NCBI GenBank assembly: GCA_021820785.1
Contig: JAKADE010000227.1
Location: 1 to 5,367 of the forward strand
Source of the DNA: Pseudomonadota bacterium
GTDB lineage: Bacteria > Pseudomonadota > Gammaproteobacteria > Steroidobacterales > Steroidobacteraceae
Reading direction: 5' to 3'
Length of the DNA: 5,367 nt
Position numbers and translations under genes: made by a program. Position 1 is the first letter of the stretch. Each line of letters opens with the position of its first letter. Of the stretch, positions 1 through 5,367 are shown piece by piece. The notes beneath the pieces are model-generated. The model did not search any database, was not told the DNA's origin, and saw nothing but the letters and a program-made list of their open reading frames with translations.

Positions 1-1634
1 CGAAGGAGAATCGCGCCACGGAGATCGGTGAGATCTCCCGCGGTCTGAAGGTGCTCGCCAAGGAACTCGGTGTGCCGGTGATCGCACTCTCGCAGTTGAA
101 TCGCGCCGTCGAGCAGCGCGAGAACAAGAAGCCCGTCATGTCGGATCTGCGCGAATGCGTCACCGGCGATACACCGGTGTGGCTAACTGACGGGCGGCGT
201 ATTCCGATCCAGACGCTCGTCGGAACGCAACCAGACGTCTGGGCGGTGGATGAGCGGCAGCGTGTTATTGCGGCGAAAGCGGACAAGGTGTGGAAAGTCG
301 GTAGACGAGCGGTGGTGAACCTCGCGCTCGCGAGCGGTCGCTCGATACGGGTCACCCCGGATCACCGCGTCCTGACGGGCAAAGGGTGGTTGCGGGTTCG
401 GGAGATGCAGATTGGGGACCGGGTGGCGCTAGCGAGGCGTGTGCCCGAGCCGCGCCAGCCTGAGCACTGGCCAGAGCATTGGCTCGTTCTGCTCGGGCAC
501 ATGGTTGGTGATGGAAGCTACCTTGTGCATCAGCCTCTGCGGTACACAAGCGCCTCGGAAGAGAACAGTGCAGCTGTGCGTGCGGCCGCCGAAGCATTTG
601 GGTCGCATGTCAAACGCTATGCGGGTCGAGGGCAGTGGCACCAGCTGCTCATCAGCGGGAATGGCAACCGTTGGCACGCTGCCGGCGTGGGCAAGTGGTT
701 CAAAGAACTCGGTATCTTTGGCCAACGCTCTCACGAGAAGCGTCTGCCGCAACAGGTATTCTTGCTTTCGGACGAACAGATCGCCGTGCTGTTGCGGCAC
801 TTGTGGGCAACTGACGGCTCGATCACTGTGCCGCATCTTGGTGGCCGGACGGCACCGCGGGTTTATTTTTCAACCTGCAGTAATGCTCTGGCCCGGGACG
901 TTGCGGCCTTGTTGCTGAGGCTCGGAATCGTGGCTCGTCTGCGATCCGTCGTGGCGCAATCCGGCACGCGGCCCGTTTACACGGTCGATGTGAGCGGAGC
1001 AGATTTCCAGCGCCGGTTTCTTGCGCTCGTGGGTGGTTTTGGGCCGCGTGCGGGATCGGCGGCAGCTCTTGCCGATCGATTGGCAAGAACCGACGCCAAT
1101 ACCAATGTCGATACGCTGCCGATCGAGACCTACGCTGTTGTGCGTGCCGAAATGCGCGCCCAGCACATCAGCCAGCGAAAGATGGCGCAATTGCGCGGTA
1201 CATCCTACGGCGGGACTAGCCACTTCCGCTTCGCTCCCAGCCGCACAGTGCTCGGCGACTATGCGCGGCTGCTCGATTCTGAGGAACTCAAGACGCTGGC
1301 GGCGTCCGATGTGTTCTGGGACCGCGTCACCGCGATCGAACCCGGTGGCGAAGAAGATGTGTTTGATTTGACGGTGCCGGGTCCGGCCAGCTGGATCTCC
1401 GACGGCATCGTCAGTCACAATTCGGGCGCGATAGAGCAGGATGCGGACATGATCCTGTTGATCTACCGCGAAGAAGTTTACGACAAGAATACGACCAAGA
1501 AGGGCATTGCGGAGATCGAGTTGGTCAAGCACCGCAACGGTGACATCGGCACCTTCCTGCTGACCTTCCAGGGGCAGTACACGCGCTTTGCCAACTACGC
1601 CCCGGATGCGTACGCCGAGGGCGTGCTCAGGTGA
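1..1634 (+). CDS. dnaB: Replicative DNA helicase DnaB, C-terminal part, interrupted by an intein (5' end outside window)
   Basis: DnaB is the hexameric RecA-fold helicase that unwinds DNA at the replication fork. The reading frame is open from the window edge (first whole codon at 3), so the GTG at 51 is internal and not the start. The N-terminal extein shows the late helicase core, including VIALSQLNR and the motif SDLRE. The C-terminal extein (1422-1631) resumes with SGAIEQDAD, then IYREEVY and KHRNGDIGT, as in E. coli DnaB, and ends at TGA 1632-1634. The Walker A and B motifs lie upstream of the window. Removing codons 156-1421 restores the motif [13 protein letters not shown] without gap or duplication, so the interruption is an in-frame intein and not a broken gene. 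The host protein is functional only after splicing. The stop overlaps the alr start by four bases. Identity is very secure. Confidence 0.97.
   Translation, partial: KENRATEIGEISRGLKVLAKELGVPVIALSQLNRAVEQRENKKPVMSDLRECVTGDTPVWLTDGRRIPIQTLVGTQPDVWAVDERQRVIAAKADKVWKVGRRAVVNLALASGRSIRVTPDHRVLTGKGWLRVREMQIGDRVALARRVPEPRQPEHWPEHWLVLLGHMVGDGSYLVHQPLRYTSASEENSAAVRAAAEAFGSHVKRYAGRGQWHQLLISGNGNRWHAAGVGKWFKELGIFGQRSHEKRLPQQVFLLSDEQIAVLLRHLWATDGSITVPHLGGRTAPRVYFSTCSNALARDVAALLLRLGIVARLRSVVAQSGTRPVYTVDVSGADFQRRFLALVGGFGPRAGSAAALADRLARTDANTNVDTLPIETYAVVRAEMRAQHISQRKMAQLRGTSYGGTSHFRFAPSRTVLGDYARLLDSEELKTLAASDVFWDRVTAIEPGGEEDVFDLTVPGPASWISDGIVSHNSGAIEQDADMILLIYREEVYDKNTTKKGIAEIELVKHRNGDIGTFLLTFQGQYTRFANYAPDAYAEGVLR
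156..1421 (+). mobile_element. DnaB intein, 422 residues, with LAGLIDADG homing endonuclease
   Basis: This is a self-splicing protein element inside dnaB. Block A begins at Cys1 ([10 protein letters not shown]). Block B has the T-x-x-H signature (Thr67, His70; SIRVTPDH). Block F is near residues 401-417 ([10 protein letters not shown]). Block G ends in His421-Asn422, followed by Ser as the +1 nucleophile. All residues for the class 1 pathway are present: Cys1 acyl shift, transesterification to Ser+1, and Asn cyclisation. The endonuclease lies between blocks B and F. Insertion is between Glu and Ser of DLRE/SG, two residues before the site I recall for the Synechocystis DnaB intein (SG/SIEQ). 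From memory, several stretches (RRVPEP, GDGS, RSHEK, LRHLW) resemble the mycobacterial DnaB intein; this has not been checked by alignment. Only two cysteines occur, Cys1 and Cys241. Confidence 0.95.
468..1055 (+). other. LAGLIDADG (DOD) homing endonuclease domain within the intein
   Basis: This domain would cut intein-free dnaB alleles at the insertion site and so drive homing. The boundaries are approximate (intein residues 105-300). The first DOD helix reads [10 protein letters not shown] with the catalytic Asp at intein residue 119 (codon 510-512). The second reads [10 protein letters not shown] with Asp220 (codon 813-815). The linking segment has the block D-like [12 protein letters not shown], and block H is represented by the helix after [20 protein letters not shown]. 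The roughly 100-residue spacing between motifs fits a monomeric two-motif enzyme. Both metal-binding acidic residues are kept and no stop or frameshift is seen, so activity is possible. Activity itself cannot be read from sequence. Confidence 0.85.
1617..1621 (+). promoter_or_regulatory. Shine-Dalgarno-like site for alr
   Basis: GAGGG lies nine bases before the GTG start at 1631 and inside the last codons of dnaB. It supports this start for alr and fits translation re-initiation by ribosomes finishing dnaB. Confidence 0.55.
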
Positions 1635-2722
1635 GCCGGCTGATCCGCGCCGTCATCGATGCCGGCGCACTCCGTCACAACGTCGAGGTGATCCGCGCGC
1701 GCGCCCCCGGGGCACGGGTGATGGCGGTGGTCAAGGCGAATGCCTACGGACACGGGCTGGTGCAGACTGCGCTCGCGCTGCCTGAGGCCGATGCGTTTGC
1801 CGTGGCGCGCCTGGAGGAGGGCGTGCGCCTGCGCGAGCAGGGCGTGCGCGCCCCGATCGTGCTGCTCGAGGGCGTGTTCAGCCCCGAGCAGCTGCGCGAG
1901 GCCCGCCATCACCGGCTCGAACTCGTGGTGCACGACGCGTTGCAGGTCGAGCTGCTCGCAGCGGGCGGCGAGCCGCACTGCGCGCCGCTGTGGATCAAGA
2001 TCGACACCGGCATGAATCGCCTCGGCTTTCGGCCCGAGGCCTTCCGCGCTGCCTACGAGCGGCTGCGCCTGCTGCAGCCGGCCACGGGTGCGATCCGGCT
2101 CATGACCCACCTGGCGTCCGCGGATGATCCGAACGGGCAGATGACTCGTGAGCAGCTCGAGCGCTTCGCGGCGGCGACCCACGGCATCCCTGCGGAGCGC
2201 AGCATGGCCAATTCCGCCGGCATCTTCGGCGCCGTCGCGGTCGGCGGGCAGTGGGTGCGGCCGGGGCTCGCGCTCTACGGCGCCTCACCGCTGCCGGAGC
2301 GCACGGCGGGCGAGCTGGGCCTGCGCCCGGTGATGCGGCTGGAGACTTCGGTGATTGCGGTCCGTCAGGTGCCGCGCGGGGAGACGGTCGGCTACGGTGC
2401 GACCTGGCGTGCCGAGCGCGATACGCGCGTGGCGATCGTGGCGGCCGGCTACGGTGACGGACTGCCGCGCAGCCTGCCGAGCGGCACACCGGTGTGCGTG
2501 GCCGGGCAGCGCGCGCCGCTCGTCGGCCGCGTGTCGATGGACATGATTGCCGTGGACGTCAGCGCACTCGAGACGGTCGGCGTGGGTACGCCGGTCACGC
2601 TCTGGGGCGAGGGGCTCGCCGTCGAGGAAGTGGCCGGCTGGGCCGGCACCATCCCCTACGAGCTGCTCTGCAGCGTCAGCGAGCGGGTGCCGCTCGAGAT
2701 CGCCGGATCAGCTGCCGCTTAG
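1631..2722 (+). CDS. alr: Alanine racemase, PLP-dependent, 363 aa
   Basis: The enzyme interconverts L- and D-alanine in the cytoplasm, supplying D-Ala for peptidoglycan. The N-terminal TIM-barrel carries [10 protein letters not shown] with the PLP-binding Lys35 (codon 1733-1735). Other family signatures are [10 protein letters not shown] (residues 124-133), the phosphate-cradle strand [10 protein letters not shown] (208-217), ETVGYGATW with the second catalytic base Tyr255, the GYGDGLPR loop (273-280), and VGRVSMDMI (298-306) in the C-terminal beta domain. The length is normal for the family and the sequence is complete. The GTG start overlaps the dnaB stop in a GTGA arrangement and has GAGGG upstream, which indicates an operon with dnaB; dnaB-alr adjacency is familiar from gammaproteobacteria. 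The stop is TAG at 2720-2722, inside the 3' end of the opposite-strand FHA gene. Two 60-base stretches I counted suggest higher GC here than in the neighbouring dnaB extein (about 80 versus 45-60 percent). Confidence 0.97.
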   Translation: MSRLIRAVIDAGALRHNVEVIRARAPGARVMAVVKANAYGHGLVQTALALPEADAFAVARLEEGVRLREQGVRAPIVLLEGVFSPEQLREARHHRLELVVHDALQVELLAAGGEPHCAPLWIKIDTGMNRLGFRPEAFRAAYERLRLLQPATGAIRLMTHLASADDPNGQMTREQLERFAAATHGIPAERSMANSAGIFGAVAVGGQWVRPGLALYGASPLPERTAGELGLRPVMRLETSVIAVRQVPRGETVGYGATWRAERDTRVAIVAAGYGDGLPRSLPSGTPVCVAGQRAPLVGRVSMDMIAVDVSALETVGVGTPVTLWGEGLAVEEVAGWAGTIPYELLCSVSERVPLEIAGSAAA

Positions 2723-3403
2723 GAAAAATCCCATCTTCACGCCGGCCAGCTGAATCACGTCGTTGTCGCGCAGCAGGGTCGGCTGCAAGCCGATCGGCGC
2801 ACCGTTGATGACCGGGAAGCGGTCCGGCTTGTCGCTGTCGACGTGCACGATGTAGTACCCGTCGGCCCGGCGGGTGATGGCTGCGACCTGTACGCCCGGG
2901 CGCCCGAGCGTGGTCAGCGTCTTGGTCAGCTCCAGCTCGCGGCCCGCGAAGGCCCCGGAGAGCACCTGCAGCTTGGCGGCCTTGGGCGTGGCCGCCGGCG
3001 TCGCCGGCTTGCTGCCGTTCGCCGCTGCGACCGCCTCGGCGGCCGCGCGCAGCGCCTGCATGGGCCGCGCCGAGGGCTGGATCACCATTGTCTTCTCGAA
3101 CTCATCCTGCTGCTCGTCGTCTTCCATGAAGCGCAGCTGGTGGTGTCCGACGGTGATCACGTCGCCGTGCTGCAGCGCATGCTTCTTGATCAGCTTGCCG
3201 TTGACGTACGTGCCGTTGGTGCTGTTCAGATCCTCGAGGAACGAGTCGTTGAGGATGTTGATGACCAACGAATGGTGGCCGCTGACCGCCGCATTGTCGA
3301 TGCGCACGTCGTTGTCGGGGAGCCGCCCCACCGTATAACGTTCCTTGTTCATGTTGTATTCGGCCATTACCTGGCCGTCGAGGCTCAAGATCAACCTTGC
3401 CAT
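2708..3403 (-). CDS. Two-FHA-domain phosphopeptide-binding protein, 231 aa
   Basis: FHA domains read phosphothreonine. Domain 1 (residues 3-92) is canonical: YTVGRLPDNDVRI with Gly26-Arg27, VSGHHS with Ser41 and His44, then DLNSTNGTYVNG with Asn63, and a final HGDVITVG strand. A linker follows: an acidic stretch (residues 94-103), then TMVIQP, then an Ala-rich segment (116-143). The second half (144-229) looks like a degenerate FHA fold. It keeps LGR (166-168), an ING turn (199-201) and LRDNDVIQLAG (211-221), but lacks the Ser-x-x-His and Asn-Gly pair. No signal peptide or membrane segment is seen, so the protein is probably cytoplasmic. The ATG at 3403 is chosen over GTG 3436 because GGGAG stands seven bases before it and homology begins there. 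The gene lies 20 bases after the PP2C gene, suggesting co-transcription and a shared phospho-signalling role. Its partner is unknown. Confidence 0.9.
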   Translation of the reverse strand: MARLILSLDGQVMAEYNMNKERYTVGRLPDNDVRIDNAAVSGHHSLVINILNDSFLEDLNSTNGTYVNGKLIKKHALQHGDVITVGHHQLRFMEDDEQQDEFEKTMVIQPSARPMQALRAAAEAVAAANGSKPATPAATPKAAKLQVLSGAFAGRELELTKTLTTLGRPGVQVAAITRRADGYYIVHVDSDKPDRFPVINGAPIGLQPTLLRDNDVIQLAGVKMGFFLSGS

Positions 3404-3410
3404 GCGTACT

Positions 3411-3415
3411 CTCCC
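3411..3415 (-). promoter_or_regulatory. Shine-Dalgarno site deciding the FHA gene start
   Basis: On the minus strand GGGAG (within GGGAGAG) stands seven bases before ATG 3401-3403. It favours this ATG over the upstream GTG at 3434-3436, which would overlap the PP2C stop codon and add eleven residues without FHA homology. Confidence 0.7.
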
Positions 3416-3423
3416 GCCCCCCG

Positions 3424-4248
3424 TCAGCTGAACCACTTACGGATCTTGTCGAGCACGTTCTGGCGGGCCGGAAAGGCATCCACCACGTGCGCCATCAGTA
3501 CCGAGATGTTGTCCCGGCCGCCGTTATCGTTGGCCAGCTGAATCAGTTGCTTGGCGACTGTATCCAGATTATCACTAAACGTGTTTATCGTTAAATGGAT
3601 GTCGTCATCCTCGATCATATCCGAGAGACCGTCCGAGCAGAGCATGAAGATCTGGCCCTTCTCGACCGGGATCTCGCGGATCTCGACGTCCACGCTCGGC
3701 TCGACGCCGAGGGCGCGGGTGACGTAGTTCTTGTTCGCCGCCCGCTGGGCCTCTTCGGCCGAGTACAAGCCCCGGTCGACGAGCTCCTGCAGCAGCGAGT
3801 GATCCATGGTGATGCGCTCGAACTTCTCACCGTGCGCGCGGTACAGGCGCGAGTCCCCGACGTGGGCGATCGTCACCCGGTTGTTGAAGAACAGCGCCGC
3901 GACCACCGTGGTGCCCATGCCTTCGCACTGCGCCTGGGTATGGGCGGTCTGGTAGATGATCTTGTTGGCCCGGTGGATGGCATCGCGCAGGATGATGCTG
4001 GTGCGCGAGAGGCCCGAGCCGGCGTCCACGCTCTGCAGGTCCTCCCGGTCGAGGTGCTCGCGGACCATCGTGACGATGGTCTTCACCGCCAGGCCGCTCG
4101 CGACCTCGCCCGCCTTGTATCCGCCCATGCCGTCGGCCAGCACGAGCAGACCCAGATCGGCGTCCCCGGCGATGGTGTCCTCGTTGTGCTCGCGCACCTT
4201 GCCGGTATCGGTCAGCCCGACGACGCGCAGTTTGTTCTTCAAACCCAT
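3424..4248 (-). CDS. PP2C-family (PPM) Ser/Thr protein phosphatase, 274 aa
   Basis: This is a metal-dependent phosphatase that removes phosphate from Ser/Thr residues, of the bacterial PrpC/Stp type. The PPM motifs appear in order: REHNEDT (19-25), LADGMGGYKAGE (37-48) with metal ligand Asp39, GMGTTVVAAL (110-119), IAHVGDSRLYR (127-137) with Asp132, DHS (149-151), CSDGLSDMI (204-212) with Asp206, and GGRDNISVLM (243-252) with Asp246. All expected metal ligands are present, so it should be active. It has no membrane segment. A short basic and amphipathic tail (about 262-274, ending KIRKWFS) follows the catalytic domain. The start ATG at 4246-4248 has GAGGG six bases upstream. The FHA gene lies directly downstream in the same orientation. 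No Ser/Thr kinase is visible, so its substrates cannot be assigned. A short AT-richer patch with rare codons lies at 3568-3600. Confidence 0.95.
   Translation of the reverse strand: MGLKNKLRVVGLTDTGKVREHNEDTIAGDADLGLLVLADGMGGYKAGEVASGLAVKTIVTMVREHLDREDLQSVDAGSGLSRTSIILRDAIHRANKIIYQTAHTQAQCEGMGTTVVAALFFNNRVTIAHVGDSRLYRAHGEKFERITMDHSLLQELVDRGLYSAEEAQRAANKNYVTRALGVEPSVDVEIREIPVEKGQIFMLCSDGLSDMIEDDDIHLTINTFSDNLDTVAKQLIQLANDNGGRDNISVLMAHVVDAFPARQNVLDKIRKWFS
3568..3595 (-). promoter_or_regulatory. Possible internal promoter with a dyad, inside the PP2C gene
   Basis: On the minus strand, TTAACG (3589-3594), or TTTAAC shifted by one, is followed after 15-16 bases by GATAAT (3568-3573), which matches the sigma-70 -10 consensus at five of six positions. 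Between them lies TAAACGTGTTTA as read on the + strand (3576-3587), a 5-2-5 inverted repeat. The patch is AT-rich against its surroundings and uses the codons TTA, ATA, AGT and ACA. It could give extra transcription of the downstream FHA gene. Chance occurrence in coding sequence is quite possible. Confidence 0.25.
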
Positions 4249-4432
4249 GCAGCGCCCTCAGGCGGTGTGCAGAACATTGATTTTCTTGACGAGCATGCCC
4301 AGCCGATCCCCGATCCCAGCCGCGATACGCTAGCATTGCGCGCCGTGCAGTCCGAGTGCGCGGTCACAAAAGCCGGCAGTGCCGCACAGTTCCTGAAACA
4401 TCCTAGCACCCGGCTGCGGTGCGAGCGTATCC
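4249..4432. promoter_or_regulatory. Divergent spacer between PP2C gene and radA, presumed to hold both promoters
   Basis: The two genes diverge from this 184-base spacer, so promoters for both are expected here. I see no near-consensus pair. On the plus strand TTGACG (4286-4291) resembles a -35 box but has no good -10 at 17 bases, and TAGCAT (4331-4336) is a weak -10 candidate without a -35. An 11-base perfect dyad, CGGCAGTGCCG, lies at 4374-4384, about 50 bases before radA, and might be an operator. GAGGG at 4255-4259 on the minus strand is the PP2C ribosome site. No convincing Shine-Dalgarno precedes radA. Confidence 0.45.
4255..4259 (-). promoter_or_regulatory. Shine-Dalgarno site for the PP2C gene
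   Basis: On the minus strand GAGGG stands six bases before ATG 4246-4248, a good spacing that supports this start. Confidence 0.65.
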
Positions 4433-5367
4433 ATGGCCCGAGCGAGTTCCGTGTTCCTGTGCAGCGCCTGCGGCGCCGAGACCCCCAAATGGCAGGGCAG
4501 CTGTCCGGCCTGCGGGGAGTGGAACGTGCTCGAGCAGGTCAGTGCGCCGCGGGCCGCTGCCCGTGCCCGGGCGCTGGCCCCGGCCGCCGTGCCGCTGGCG
4601 CTCGCGGCCGCCGAGGCACCCGCCGAGCGCCTCGGCAGCGGGCTCGCGGAGCTCGACCGGGTCTTGGGCGGCGGCATCGTGCCGGGGTCCGTGACGCTGC
4701 TCGGCGGGGATCCGGGCATCGGCAAATCGACGTTGCTGCTGCAGGTGGCGGCGCATGCGGCGGCCGCAGCGCCCGTGCTGTACGCCACGGGCGAGGAGTC
4801 CGGCGCCCAGGTCGCCCTGCGCGCCCGGCGGCTCGGCCTGCCTGCCGGGGCGCTCGAGGTGCTGCCCGAGACGCATCTCGAGAGTGTGCTCGAGCGGGCG
4901 GCGGCACGCCGCGCCGCGCTGCTCATCGTCGATTCCATCCAGACGGTCGAGTCTGGCGCGCTCGACAGCGCCCCCGGGTCGGTCTCGCAGCTCAAGGAGT
5001 GCGCCGCCCAGCTGGTGCGTTTCGCCAAGAGCAGCGCCACCGCCGTGTTTCTCATCGGACACGTCACCAAGGACGGCGCGATCGCCGGCCCGCGGGTGCT
5101 CGAGCACCTGGTGGACACCGTGCTCTACTTCGAGAGCGAGACGGCCAGCCGCTACCGCATCGTGCGCGCCACCAAGAATCGCTTCGGGGCCGTGAACGAA
5201 CTCGGCTTCTTCGCCATGACCGAGGGCGGGCTGCGCGAGGTGCGCAATCCCTCGGCCATCTTTCTGGCGCGCGCCCCGGAGCCGGCCGCCGGCAGCATCG
5301 TCACCGTCACGCGCGACGGCGGCCGGCCGCTGCTGATCGAACTGCAGGCGCTGGTGGACCGGATGCG
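4433..5367 (+). CDS. radA: DNA repair protein RadA (Sms), N-terminal 311 residues, 3' end outside window
   Basis: RadA is a RecA-like ATPase/helicase that extends and resolves recombination intermediates. The visible 311 codons contain an N-terminal C4 zinc finger (Cys10, Cys13, Cys24, Cys27, with PKWQG between the pairs). An Ala/Arg-rich linker follows (about 38-63). The ATPase core has Walker A GGDPGIGKST (91-100, Lys98), EESGAQ (121-126), Walker B LLIVDSIQT (163-171), GHVTKDG (209-215), and the RadA-specific KNRFG motif (248-252) followed by ELGFF. The start of the Lon-protease-like domain is seen from about residue 285. E. coli RadA is about 460 residues, so roughly a third is missing. 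ATG 4433 is chosen because the frame upstream is closed by TGA at 4394 with no other usable start, and the zinc finger begins soon after it. The preceding Shine-Dalgarno is weak. It is divergent from the PP2C gene. Confidence 0.96.
   Translation, partial: MARASSVFLCSACGAETPKWQGSCPACGEWNVLEQVSAPRAAARARALAPAAVPLALAAAEAPAERLGSGLAELDRVLGGGIVPGSVTLLGGDPGIGKSTLLLQVAAHAAAAAPVLYATGEESGAQVALRARRLGLPAGALEVLPETHLESVLERAAARRAALLIVDSIQTVESGALDSAPGSVSQLKECAAQLVRFAKSSATAVFLIGHVTKDGAIAGPRVLEHLVDTVLYFESETASRYRIVRATKNRFGAVNELGFFAMTEGGLREVRNPSAIFLARAPEPAAGSIVTVTRDGGRPLLIELQALVDRM

Noticed and set aside
51..53. GTG at 51 as a gene start
   Set aside because: The frame is open upstream to the window edge and reads as conserved DnaB sequence, so the codon is internal.
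156..1421. Intein as foreign DNA by base composition
   Set aside because: A 60-base stretch counted in the intein (about 57 percent GC) falls within the range of two stretches from the dnaB extein (45-60 percent), so composition gives no evidence of recent transfer.
870..1532. 220-codon open frame on the minus strand across the intein
   Set aside because: It is antisense to a sense frame carrying all intein blocks and DnaB motifs. Its product shows no recognisable family, and long antisense frames are expected in GC-rich coding DNA.
1595..2182. 195-codon minus-strand frame over the start of alr
   Set aside because: It is a shadow of alr, whose Lys35 and other motifs are unambiguous in the plus frame.
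2634..2648. GCCGGC-TGG-GCCGGC as a terminator for alr
   Set aside because: It lies well inside alr, has no T-run after it, and encodes conserved-length protein sequence.
2843..3541. 232-codon plus-strand frame opposite the FHA gene
   Set aside because: It spans the FHA gene and the end of the PP2C gene, both with clear family motifs on the minus strand.
2708..4248. PP2C/FHA pair as part of a type VI secretion locus
   Set aside because: Such systems use a PP2C and an FHA protein, but no secretion gene or kinase is present in the window.
4361..4370. TGTGA on the minus strand as a CRP half-site
   Set aside because: There is no matching TCACA half at the required spacing; a single five-base match is expected by chance.
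4330..5118. 262-codon minus-strand frame opposite radA
   Set aside because: Its product is rich in Ser, Ala and Arg with no domain, as expected from reading GC-rich radA backwards.

Overview
The window comes from a high-GC bacterium, most likely a gammaproteobacterium. This rests on the adjacency of dnaB (replicative helicase) and alr (alanine racemase), on close resemblance of their products to the E. coli-type proteins, and on radA nearby. The lineage is inferred from remembered family sequences, not from a search. Nothing finer than class can be supported.

Layout, left to right. Positions 1-1634 (+) hold the C-terminal part of dnaB, which enters the window already in frame. It is interrupted by a complete 422-residue intein (156-1421) with all splicing blocks and a two-motif LAGLIDADG homing endonuclease. 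Positions 1631-2722 (+) hold a full-length alr whose GTG start overlaps the dnaB stop by four bases, suggesting translational coupling. Two minus-strand genes then run as an apparent operon: a PP2C-family Ser/Thr phosphatase (4248 down to 3424) followed after 20 bases by a two-FHA-domain protein (3403 down to 2708). The 3' end of the FHA gene overlaps the 3' end of alr by 15 bases in convergent orientation. A 184-base divergent spacer (4249-4432) separates the phosphatase from radA (4433 to the window end, +), whose C-terminal third is cut off.

How the genes fit together: dnaB, alr and radA are housekeeping genes (fork unwinding, D-alanine supply for the cell wall, recombination-intermediate processing). 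The PP2C/FHA pair looks like the eraser and reader parts of a Ser/Thr phosphorylation circuit with no kinase in view. The intein must splice itself out between the Glu and Ser of the DLRE/SG helicase motif before DnaB can work.

The most notable item is the intein: apparently complete, both endonuclease aspartates retained, and an unusual Ala-Ser-Trp in splicing block F where His-Asn-Phe is common. I found no RNA genes, CRISPR arrays, insertion sequences or clear intrinsic terminators, and nothing I would call a wholly new system.
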